Assembly: GCF_002025665.1 (NCBI RefSeq)
Contig: NZ_CP018786.1
Coordinates: forward strand, 4,340,001-4,404,000
DNA: 64,000 nucleotides
Origin: Chryseobacterium indologenes
GTDB taxonomy: Bacteria; Bacteroidota; Bacteroidia; Flavobacteriales; Weeksellaceae
Direction: 5' to 3'
Part shown: piece after piece, positions 16,583 to 23,447 of the stretch
How the letters are laid out: each line of letters opens with the position of its first letter
Numbering within the stretch: position 1 is the stretch's first letter
The notes under the pieces: model-generated
The model's database searches: none
Told to the model about the DNA's origin: nothing
The model's input: only the letters and a program-made list of their open reading frames with translations
Translations under genes and position numbers: made by a program

Positions 16583-16835
16583 GTTGGAAAACGCAAGGGC
16601 GCAAAGGGTTTTAAAACTTTGTGAATATTTAAGGTGCAAAAAAAATCCAAGATTTTTAGCAAGGGACATTTTATCTTAGATTATTTTTTTCACAAATCAC
16701 ACCAATCACACATTTTTTGTACTATCTGTAAATCAGTGTGATATAACATATACAATATGAAATTTTATCAAAAAAAAATCTTTGCGTCTTAAAGCACATA
16801 GTATATAAAAAAAATAGCGCCTTTGCATTTTCCAA
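16583..16835 (-). repeat. MITE-like intergenic repeat, copy D (long form)
   Basis: A 253-base element and the clearest copy for its ends: left GTTGGAAAACGCAAGGGCGC, right GCGCCTTTGCATTTTCCAAC, an inverted repeat of 20 bases with one mismatch. Orientation is opposite to B and C: it contains AAAAATCTTTGCGTCTTAAAGCACATAGTATAT. A middle insert (about 16690-16760) has CACAAATCACACCAATCACAC and ATCTGTAAATCAGTGTGAT, matching the insert of copy A. Confidence 0.8.
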
Positions 16836-16846
16836 CATTAGCTCCT

Positions 16847-16880
16847 ATAAAAAAGCGCAGCCCAAATTGAGCCACGCTTT
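16847..16880 (-). terminator. Terminator of the GreA/GreB-like gene
   Basis: AAAGCG (16852-16857) and CGCTTT (16875-16880) pair, extended inward through G-T pairs. The minus-strand transcript ends in a U-run. It abuts repeat copy D. Confidence 0.7.
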
Positions 16881-16914
16881 CATTATCATTGAACTTAATA
16901 ATATTCACAAAGAT

Positions 16915-17304
16915 TTATCCTTCCCAGCTTTCCACTTTCAGGATTTCGATTTTTCTTTCTCCGTCTTTGAAAGGCCAGTTGATAATATCTCCTACTTTAT
17001 ACCCTACTACTGCAAGCGCAATATCCGACAGGATGGAATGTTTATTTTTTTTAAGCTTTTCTTTACTAGACGCCACAAAAATATATTCGTGCTCAAAATC
17101 TAATGTATGGTCTTTTAAGGTTACTTTTCTTTCAACCGTTACAATATCGTTAGGAAGATCTCTTCTCAGCACTTGCTTTGCCTTTCTAAGCTCTTCAGCT
17201 AATCTCTTTTCTTCTCCGATACTCACTTTTTTTCTTCTGAGTGTATCTTTTATAGCATCATAAATTCCGGTAGTTACAATAATATGATTGGACATGTTCT
17301 TCAT
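16915..17304 (-). CDS. GreA/GreB-family transcription factor-like protein
   Basis: A 129-residue protein. The C-terminal half (about 60-129) has the FKBP-like GreA/GreB domain, with KNKHSILSDIALAVVGYKVGD and IEILKVESWEG. The N-terminal part, about 40 residues with LAEELRKAKQVLRRDL, could form a short hairpin coil, clearly shorter than the 75-residue coiled coil of true GreA. Family members of this length bind RNA polymerase near its secondary channel, so a regulatory rather than cleavage role is plausible. ATG 17304 and ATG 17295 (MSNHII) are both possible starts. Confidence 0.8.
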   Translation of the reverse strand: MKNMSNHIIVTTGIYDAIKDTLRRKKVSIGEEKRLAEELRKAKQVLRRDLPNDIVTVERKVTLKDHTLDFEHEYIFVASSKEKLKKNKHSILSDIALAVVGYKVGDIINWPFKDGERKIEILKVESWEG

Positions 17305-17591
17305 TTTTTTTGAATTAAAATGCAGTTATTCTCTGACGATCCAATGTAGAATACAGACGTATGACAGCCTTCTTCCCTAGAAAACTGCAAAAAAGCAATA
17401 TATAAAATTCGGAATGATTCCCTGTCTTGGATCCTGACAGGGCTTAAATAATGAAGTCCTTAGAACTTTTCAGAAAAGAATCTGTATGAAGATAAAGTAA
17501 AGACAGCAGCAATCCTGACCGGCGGTGTTCTGCAGATAAAAAGATTGTTGCTGTCATTATCAATTATTATTAATTCAAACAAAGATACACC
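17305..17591. other. Gene-free stretch with two inverted repeats
   Basis: No convincing reading frame. CCCTGTC (17420-17426) pairs with GACAGGG (17436-17442). GACAGCAGCAATC (17502-17514) pairs with GATTGTTGCTGTC (17543-17555) apart from one G-T pair, with a 28-base loop. The second could be the terminator of the outer-membrane protein gene on the minus strand, though its U-run is poor (TTTACTTTATC). Confidence 0.45.
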
Positions 17592-18233
17592 TTAAAAACG
17601 GAATGTAGCGGCTGCACTTAAAGAAACTCTATGTAAACCTTCTTTTTGATCATCATCAAATTTATAGGTTACTCCATTAAACTTCATTTTATTCAGGGTA
17701 CCTCCACTTAAACCAACTTTTGGCCCTATAAGAAAGTTTTTACTGACCTGATATCGGTAACCAAAATCAATTTCTGCTCCGAAAGTACTTCCTGTACCTT
17801 TTACATCTCCTGTTTTGGTAGTATAAGATAGTACTCCCAATGCAATATCTGCAAATACTTTATGTCTGGTAGGCGAATTATCATTTGAAATAAGCCCGGA
17901 AACTCCAAAAAACGTAATATTATCCTTTGTAGTCACAGGAACAGATACTGGCATTCCATTTACATAGCCAAGCAAAAACCCGTCACTGGATGCACTGTAA
18001 TGAGAATATTTTAAACCAAGCCCAAACCCGTTATTTACTTCATAATGGGCTGCGATATCAAAGTTCACTCCGTTTTTAAGATCTTTTACATAGTCTTTTT
18101 CTTCCTTACTAAGTCCGGAAATTGTTTTTGCTGTTCTCCATGCATACCCTACGGAAGGTCTGATAGAAAATTTCTGAGCGAAAGACATGGTAGAGATTGA
18201 GAATACTCCAACTAAGATTAATTTTTTTATCAT
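17592..18233 (-). CDS. Outer-membrane beta-barrel protein
   Basis: A 213-residue protein from ATG 18233, with a signal peptide ending TMSFAQ. The remainder alternates hydrophobic and polar residues in about eight strands (YAWRTAK, FGLGLKYSHYS, FGVSGLIS, FADIALGVLSY, GAEIDFGYRYQV) and ends in SLSAAATFRF with a terminal Phe, the outer-membrane barrel signature. It fits the small porin-like or OmpW/OmpA-barrel class; no specific function can be given. The frame extends to 18254, but the promoter at 18252-18281 rules that out. Confidence 0.85.
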   Translation of the reverse strand: MIKKLILVGVFSISTMSFAQKFSIRPSVGYAWRTAKTISGLSKEEKDYVKDLKNGVNFDIAAHYEVNNGFGLGLKYSHYSASSDGFLLGYVNGMPVSVPVTTKDNITFFGVSGLISNDNSPTRHKVFADIALGVLSYTTKTGDVKGTGSTFGAEIDFGYRYQVSKNFLIGPKVGLSGGTLNKMKFNGVTYKFDDDQKEGLHRVSLSAAATFRF

Positions 18234-18251
18234 GGTTTTAAAAGTTTCCGG

Positions 18252-18281
18252 CAAAAATAAAGTTTTCTACCGGACAAACAA
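18252..18281 (-). promoter_or_regulatory. Consensus promoter of the outer-membrane barrel gene
   Basis: Minus-strand TTG (plus 18279-18281), a 19-base spacer, then TATTTTTG (plus 18252-18259): an exact TTG-N19-TAnnTTTG promoter. It is squeezed between the arfB stop (18283) and the barrel ATG (18233), showing the barrel gene is transcribed separately. Confidence 0.75.
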
Positions 18282-18282
18282 A

Positions 18283-18675
18283 TTAAAACCTGAAACGTCT
18301 GTTTTCTTTTTTGTCTGAAAGCTTTTTCTTATTATCCAGTCTTTTTTGTTTCTGCCCTTTTGAAGGTTTAGTTGCAGTTCTCTTTTTGGGGACAATAAGT
18401 GCTTTGTTTACAATTTCAATTATTTTTTCAATGGCTTTATTCTTATTCATCAGCTGGGTTCTGCTCTCGGAAACCGTGAGGAATAAAAAGCCATCTGCAT
18501 TGATTCTGTTTTTCAGTTTATGCTGAATCAATACTTTTTCATCTTCATTAAAAAATTCTGAAGCTTCTACTTTCCAAAGTACGGTAACGGCAGTCTCCAC
18601 TTTATTCACATTTTGTCCGCCAGCACCACTGCTGCGGGAAGTTTTGAAGCTGAGTTCTTTTGAAAAGTTTTTCAT
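18283..18675 (-). CDS. arfB: Ribosome rescue peptidyl-tRNA hydrolase ArfB
   Basis: Releases nascent chains from ribosomes stalled on truncated mRNA. At 130 residues it matches ArfB (YaeJ) rather than a full release factor. The catalytic GGQ lies at residues 19-21 (GAGGQNVNKVET), followed by the small domain-3-like fold. The Lys/Arg-rich tail (KKRTATKPSKGQKQKR to RRFRF) is the part of ArfB that enters the empty mRNA channel. It is downstream of the MenE-like gene in the same direction (39-base gap), perhaps co-transcribed. Confidence 0.93.
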   Translation of the reverse strand: MKNFSKELSFKTSRSSGAGGQNVNKVETAVTVLWKVEASEFFNEDEKVLIQHKLKNRINADGFLFLTVSESRTQLMNKNKAIEKIIEIVNKALIVPKKRTATKPSKGQKQKRLDNKKKLSDKKENRRFRF

Positions 18676-18714
18676 TTTTTAAAGATTTTGAGATATTAGA
18701 ATCAAGAGCCAAGA

Positions 18715-19737
18715 CTAGAGATTTAAATTTTTATAGAGTTCCATTCTGCTTACTTTTCCATTAGGTGTTCTTGGAATTTCATCCATAAAAATAATGTCTT
18801 TTGGCTTGTGGTAACTCTTTTCAAAGGGCGTTTCCGTAATTTTCTTTATTACCTCATCAGATTTATTTCCTTCAATAATGAGTACCAGTTTCTGTCCCAA
18901 AGTTTCATCCGGCAAACCCACAAATACAGCTTCGTTCGGGATTTCTTTTTTCACTAATGCTTCAAGTGTTTCCGGGAAAATTTTTGCGCCTCCGGAATTA
19001 ATCACATTGTCAATTCTTCCGAGAAATTTAAACTGTTTTTCATCCTTAATATTAACTAAATCATTAGTTTGCAATTCTTCAGCATTTACATTCGGAGCAA
19101 AGATCTTCAGACAACCTCTCTCATCCAAAGAAATGGACACATTTTCAAAAACGGTGAAATAATCTTCCTGCTCAGGCATCAATTGCTTTAAACCAATATG
19201 AGAAAGGGTTTCAGACATTCCATAGGTTTCAAAAATACGGTTTGAAGCACTAAGATTCATCTGCAGAATTTTATTTTTCAGGCTTTCTGAAACAGCGGCA
19301 CCTCCAATGATCAGGTTTTTAATCAGATGGAGTTTTTCCAGTGAGTTTTCTACCTGAAGCGGTGTCATCGCACAAAAGTCTATTTCTTTATCCAGATCTT
19401 CAACAGGTTTTAAAGAAGGATCAGCAATTTTTAATTTTAATTTCCTTTCTATAGAACGTACAATCATCATTTTCCCAGAGATATATTCTACAGGCAGGCA
19501 GAGTAATGTGGTATCGCCTTCTTTTAATCCTAAAAAATTACAGGTCATGACTGCAGAGTTGACCATTTTCTTTTTCTCAATTTCAAAAATTTTTGGTACT
19601 CCGGTAGAACCTGAAGTCTGGACATCTACTCCTGTTTTTTCTGAAAACCATTCCTCCAGAAAAATTTTCACTTTCTTTTCAAATTCGGTATCGAATGATA
19701 ATTGATTAATATTGAGATTATTGAAGTCTATCAGCAT
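18715..19737 (-). CDS. menE: MenE-like acyl-CoA ligase (AMP-binding)
   Basis: An ANL-superfamily adenylating enzyme of 340 residues, probably O-succinylbenzoate-CoA ligase of menaquinone synthesis. Visible are the P-loop TSGSTGVPK (about 41-49), IGGAAVS, the YGMSET motif, GRIDNVINSGG and the C-terminal PRTPNGKVSR with the catalytic lysine. The N-terminus is shorter than in most ligases (450 or more residues), as is usual for Bacteroidota MenE. No other men genes are in the window, so the substrate is inferred from length and family only. Confidence 0.75.
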   Translation of the reverse strand: MLIDFNNLNINQLSFDTEFEKKVKIFLEEWFSEKTGVDVQTSGSTGVPKIFEIEKKKMVNSAVMTCNFLGLKEGDTTLLCLPVEYISGKMMIVRSIERKLKLKIADPSLKPVEDLDKEIDFCAMTPLQVENSLEKLHLIKNLIIGGAAVSESLKNKILQMNLSASNRIFETYGMSETLSHIGLKQLMPEQEDYFTVFENVSISLDERGCLKIFAPNVNAEELQTNDLVNIKDEKQFKFLGRIDNVINSGGAKIFPETLEALVKKEIPNEAVFVGLPDETLGQKLVLIIEGNKSDEVIKKITETPFEKSYHKPKDIIFMDEIPRTPNGKVSRMELYKNLNL

Positions 19738-19789
19738 ATTTTCCGTAAATAAATTCTACAGTAAATTTAAAAAAAAAATCAAAAAGTTC

Positions 19790-19819
19790 TTGTATATAAA
19801 GAAAAAAGCTGTAAATTTG
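19790..19819 (+). promoter_or_regulatory. Consensus promoter of tRNA-Gln
   Basis: TTG at 19790-19792, exactly 19 bases, then TAAATTTG at 19812-19819: a textbook Bacteroidota promoter, 17 bases ahead of the tRNA. Confidence 0.85.
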
Positions 19820-19835
19820 CACCACTAAAACAAAC

Positions 19836-19906
19836 AGACTCATGGTGTAGCGGTAACACTACTGATTTTGGTTCAGTCATCTGGGGTTCGAATCCCTGTG
19901 AGTCTA
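19836..19906 (+). tRNA. tRNA-Gln (anticodon TTG)
   Basis: A 71-base tRNA. The acceptor stem AGACTCA pairs with TGAGTCT and A19906 is the discriminator base. The D-arm GGTGTAGCGGTAACACT, the anticodon stem ACTGA/TCAGT with loop TTTTGGT (anticodon TTG) and the T-loop GGTTCGAATCC are all present. CCA is not encoded. Confidence 0.96.
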
Positions 19907-19907
19907 C

Positions 19908-19936
19908 AAACCACTCTTTTTTAAGGGTGGTTTTTG
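19908..19936 (+). terminator. Terminator after tRNA-Gln
   Basis: AAACCACTCTT (19908-19918) pairs with AAGGGTGGTTT (19923-19933), with one G-T pair and a TTTT loop, followed by T-run. It starts 2 bases past the tRNA. Confidence 0.85.
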
Positions 19937-19996
19937 TTTTTATAACTATCGTTTATTTCTGAGTGAATTCAGAATAAACAATTTAAAACTATAACT

Positions 19997-21532
19997 ATGA
20001 AGAAACACTATTTCTTATTCTTTTCAATCATCAGTATTTTTCTGAATGCCCAAAGCTTTAGCCTGGATCCCACCTTCGGAAATGGCGGTTATTGTATGTT
20101 TGACAATTTTGATTTAATGTCTGATGCTGTATTGCTTCCGGATGGTCAATTCATTACTGCAACATCAACGGGTTCTATCACCATCAGAAAAGTAAACCAA
20201 AGCGGAATTCTTGACAGCACTTTCGGAGAAAAGGATTATGATATGGGCAGCAATTCACTGGATAAAAGTGAATCTATCAAAAGGATGATTTTAAATAATA
20301 ATAAAATATTGATCTATGGAAGAGTAAACGCCACGCCAACTCACAGCTTATATGATTGGTTTTTAACCAGAATTAATCTGGATGGATCTCTGGACACCAG
20401 CTTTGGCAACAATGGTTTTACCACTCAATCTGTGGGTCAAAATGGTACAGTGAATGATTTTACGGTAGATCAGAATGGAAACAGTTACCTTCTTATTTCC
20501 AACATGGGTTCTTATATGGTAAAAGTAAACCAGAATGGTGTAATTGATAATAATTTCGGCACCAATGGAAAGTTATCGCTTAATACGTTTTATCCTAATA
20601 AATTTTATATCCAGAACGACGGAAAATTGGTTATGGCAGGGACTAAAACCAATCCATTAACTAACACTCAGGATTCTTATATAGAACGAAGATTAGCTGA
20701 TGGAACCTATGATTCTACATTTGGCAACAATGGAGCTATTTTTATTCCCAATACTGAGGCTTCTTCAGTCCGAGATTTTGAATATGATTATACAAATAAT
20801 TCCATTTTACTGTTACATCAGAAAAATTCACCATCTCGAGGTACATTCTTCTTAACTAAAATCCAAATTTTAAATGGATCTTTTGTTTCGGGATTCGCTA
20901 ATAATGGAAAAACTCCAGACTATTCATTTCTCACTGCTAAGCAATTAGCATTGGGACAAATTACCGTATTACCCAATTCAAAAATAATAGTAACAGGAGG
21001 TATAACAAATATGTATAATGGCACCCCGAATCTTGTTGCACAATTATTTGTAACAAGACTGAATGCTAATGGAACTGTAGATTATACCACTTCAAGTGCG
21101 GGCTTTCAATATTTTATGGCTGCGCCTCCTACTACTTCGCTAAGGGCCGATTATATTCATAAATTGTTTAATCTGAATGATGGTTCACTTGTGCTTTGCT
21201 ATTCCGGAGGCAGTGTAACACATGGCGATAAATCTTTTTTGACAAAGTTTAACAGCGGTTTTCTAGGAATTGATAATATTTCTGTGAAAGATTATAATAC
21301 TTTTACCCTTTATCCTAATCCGGCCGGGGATCATATTACCATACAAAATAAAAAACAGGGTAATGAAAGTTTTGAGTACAGTATTTTTGATATGTCCGGG
21401 AAAATAGTTCAAAATGGTTCATCAAGATTCAATGAATCAATAAATGTTCAAAGGTTAGAAAAAGGGAATTATATGATCTGGTTTGAAACTAAAAAAAGAG
21501 GCAGACAATCTTTAAAATTAATAAAGAAATAA
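19997..21532 (+). CDS. Secreted delta-60 repeat protein with T9SS type A sorting domain
   Basis: A 511-residue exported protein. A signal peptide ends near SIFLNAQ. The body contains repeats of the delta-60 type, each marked by LDxTFGxNG or close forms (SFSLDPTFGNGGY, GILDSTFGEKD, GSLDTSFGNNG, GVIDNNFGTNG, GTYDSTFGNNG), spaced about 50-60 residues apart, likely a beta-propeller. The last 75 residues form a T9SS type A sorting domain (LYPNPAGDHITI, YSIFDMSGKIV, LEKGNYMIWF, SLKLIKK), directing secretion and cell-surface attachment. Ligand unknown. Confidence 0.92.
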   Translation: MKKHYFLFFSIISIFLNAQSFSLDPTFGNGGYCMFDNFDLMSDAVLLPDGQFITATSTGSITIRKVNQSGILDSTFGEKDYDMGSNSLDKSESIKRMILNNNKILIYGRVNATPTHSLYDWFLTRINLDGSLDTSFGNNGFTTQSVGQNGTVNDFTVDQNGNSYLLISNMGSYMVKVNQNGVIDNNFGTNGKLSLNTFYPNKFYIQNDGKLVMAGTKTNPLTNTQDSYIERRLADGTYDSTFGNNGAIFIPNTEASSVRDFEYDYTNNSILLLHQKNSPSRGTFFLTKIQILNGSFVSGFANNGKTPDYSFLTAKQLALGQITVLPNSKIIVTGGITNMYNGTPNLVAQLFVTRLNANGTVDYTTSSAGFQYFMAAPPTTSLRADYIHKLFNLNDGSLVLCYSGGSVTHGDKSFLTKFNSGFLGIDNISVKDYNTFTLYPNPAGDHITIQNKKQGNESFEYSIFDMSGKIVQNGSSRFNESINVQRLEKGNYMIWFETKKRGRQSLKLIKK

Positions 21533-21573
21533 AAGCAAAAACCATCCTAAAAAGGATGGTTTTTGCTTTTATT
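21531..21573 (+). terminator. Terminator after the delta-60 repeat gene
   Basis: A perfect 18-bp stem (21531-21548 with 21553-21570) with an AAAA loop, beginning at the stop codon and ending in T. Confidence 0.9.
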
Positions 21574-21778
21574 TCTATTTTTCAGACTTCTATTTTAATA
21601 ATTACAATTCGAAATTATAATTATAGTAATCACTCACATAATCTTTCAAGCACGAACTTTAAAAGTTGATCCCGAATATTACTCTATTTTTATTTTCTTT
21701 AAAAAGCTATGGTATTCTATTTTTTACTTCATGTTATTTTCAATAATAAAAACGTCTATCTTTTGACAGGAGTTTTTT

Positions 21779-22198
21779 CTATTCTTCTAAAGAAGGACAA
21801 TAGATATTGAAATCAAACTCTGCATCTACTTCTCTTACAAAAGCATTATATCTTTTATCAAGCTGTACATAAGGAGCACTTTCTTCTCTATTATTTAGAA
21901 ACAGTGCACAAGAAAATTCACAATAATATTTTTTTGCATATTCTCTTAGAACAGGAATTTTAGGTTCAAGAACATCTAAAATTTTATCCATTTGCTCCTT
22001 AAAATCATCTCCATTCCCGTATGATGCACTATATACCCACCCATTTCTCTTTGATATTCTTGGAGATTTTGGATTTATTTGCTTTCCTTTAATATAAACC
22101 TTATAGGGTACCAAGCTTAAAGATTCTGTTATTTCTGAATCATTTATATCTTCATAATCCCAAATATTAAAGCGTAGATTCAAATCATTTTTTATCAT
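21779..22198 (-). CDS. DUF4279 domain-containing protein
   Basis: A 139-residue cytoplasmic protein. It matches the DUF4279 layout as I recall it: an N-terminal strand LNLRFNIWDYED, a SEITESLSLVPYKVYIKG segment, a RNGWVYSAS block, a helical LEPKIPVLREYAKKY middle and a C-terminal DAEFDFNIYCPS. Such proteins are often found in polymorphic-toxin immunity neighbourhoods, but no toxin is near it here. No function is established. It stands alone between two gene-poor stretches. Confidence 0.75.
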   Translation of the reverse strand: MIKNDLNLRFNIWDYEDINDSEITESLSLVPYKVYIKGKQINPKSPRISKRNGWVYSASYGNGDDFKEQMDKILDVLEPKIPVLREYAKKYYCEFSCALFLNNREESAPYVQLDKRYNAFVREVDAEFDFNIYCPSLEE

Positions 22199-22576
22199 AA
22201 TTATTAAGTTTGTTTTATATCAAACATTGGTTGTGTGTAGTAGTTTTGAGAGTTGTGATATTAGCAGGAAGAACTCTTAAAGATATACCCTATTGCAATA
22301 GCCTTTTAGATATTAAAAATTTCTGCATTGGTAAGACAGAGTTATCTTTTATATTATGATGAGACTTGTGAAATTAGTTTTCTATTCAAAATTTGAGTTT
22401 TCAGACACAAATTTAACATTATTAAATATATTATTGATATTTAACACGAGCATCAGACTACATAACAGTATCTTTAATAACAAGTTCCAATATCAATAAT
22501 CATTGAAGATTTTTGCTTAGTATACAAAAAAAAGACCCTTTACAAGGCCTTTTATATTGAGAAATAATAGTATTAT
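22199..22576. other. AT-rich intergenic stretch, no gene
   Basis: About 378 bases without a plausible coding frame. At the low-coordinate side it must hold the promoter of the DUF4279 gene, though no TAnnTTTG match is clear. The other end holds the HdeD terminator at 22530-22553. I see nothing else convincing. Confidence 0.5.
22526..22554 (-). terminator. Terminator of the HdeD-like gene
   Basis: On the minus strand AAAAGGCCTT pairs with AAGGGTCTTTT through G-T pairs, followed by a U-run (plus A-run at 22526-22533). Confidence 0.7.
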
Positions 22577-23209
22577 TTATTTTTTAAGATCATCAATTTC
22601 CTCCTGAATAGATTGGATTCTGTCTCTTAGTTCCTTGCTTATTTTTCCAGGAATCTTTTTAACTTTTCTTAAATCTAAGGCCAACATAATTGAAGCAATT
22701 CCCATGAAGATAAATGCAACACCGGTAAGGGTAACCAATGAAAACCCCGTAAACACCGGATTAAATATGAGCAGTAGAGAAAAGATAATTCCTCCGACAC
22801 TGGCAAGGGCTACATTTCCCCAACTCATTATCCTCATACTTTTCAAGTCAAATGCAAAACCTAATAATTGAAAAGAACGGAACAGCAAAGTAAATCCGAT
22901 CACAAATGGAAGCACTGTCATTGAAATCTGAGGATTCGCGATAAGATAAACTCCTATGGCGGTTGTTAGTAATCCGCTTACAAGAAACCAGCCCCAACCC
23001 TGCAGAGATTTACTGTTTTGTAAGGAAAAAAATATCTCTGTAATTCCTGAAAACAGGAATGAAACACTGAAAAAAATAGAAAGTGTAACATACGTTGCCA
23101 GAGGTACGCTGAATACATAAAAACCACAGATAAGGAAAAGAATTCCGAAGATTAATGGAATATACCAATGTTTCACTGTATTGGTAAGGGTTTGAAATAA
23201 ATTGGCCAT
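22577..23209 (-). CDS. HdeD/DUF308 family membrane protein
   Basis: A 210-residue inner-membrane protein with six hydrophobic helices in pairs (for example WYIPLIFGILFLICGFYVF, GWGWFLVSGLLTTAIGVYLI, NVALASVGGIIFSLLLIFNP and LTGVAFIFMGIASIMLAL). This is the DUF308 repeat arrangement of HdeD, the E. coli acid-stress membrane protein. A charged C-terminal tail (LRDRIQSIQEEIDDLKK) forms a short coil. The acid-resistance role is only shown for the E. coli protein. Confidence 0.85.
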   Translation of the reverse strand: MANLFQTLTNTVKHWYIPLIFGILFLICGFYVFSVPLATYVTLSIFFSVSFLFSGITEIFFSLQNSKSLQGWGWFLVSGLLTTAIGVYLIANPQISMTVLPFVIGFTLLFRSFQLLGFAFDLKSMRIMSWGNVALASVGGIIFSLLLIFNPVFTGFSLVTLTGVAFIFMGIASIMLALDLRKVKKIPGKISKELRDRIQSIQEEIDDLKK

Positions 23210-23367
23210 AGGTGTCTTTTTTGGTCCTGCCTACTTTTTGTAACGGTTTTCGGCTTCTCCGCAGGTATTTCAAACAGATTATAATATTCACCTGAATTTG
23301 AAATATAACCTCTTACTAATATACGAAAAATAACCGAAAAACCCTTCAGATTCTGTGATTTGTTATG

Positions 23368-23413
23368 ATAAAAAAATCAGGTGGAATTAATTTATTCAAT
23401 TGATTCCACCTGA
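23368..23413 (-). terminator. Terminator of the agmatine-deiminase-family gene
   Basis: TCAGGTGGAAT (23377-23387) and ATTCCACCTGA (23403-23413) form an 11-bp stem. The minus-strand transcript then runs into U7. Confidence 0.85.
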
Positions 23414-23447
23414 CTGATGTACAAAAAAATTACTTTGTTATTTGAAT

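Noticed and set aside
15228..16835. Possible composite transposon carrying the DHS-like gene
   Set aside because: There is no transposase, and the terminal inverted repeats belong to the same non-autonomous family found elsewhere. I keep only the inverted geometry as a finding.
16889..17263. 124-codon forward frame
   Set aside because: It is antisense to the GreA/GreB-like gene, whose protein pattern is clear. This one is Ser/Phe-rich.
21779..22198. Immunity protein of a polymorphic toxin system (DUF4279)
   Set aside because: No toxin, Rhs or effector gene is within the flanking 3 kb, so only the domain name is supported.
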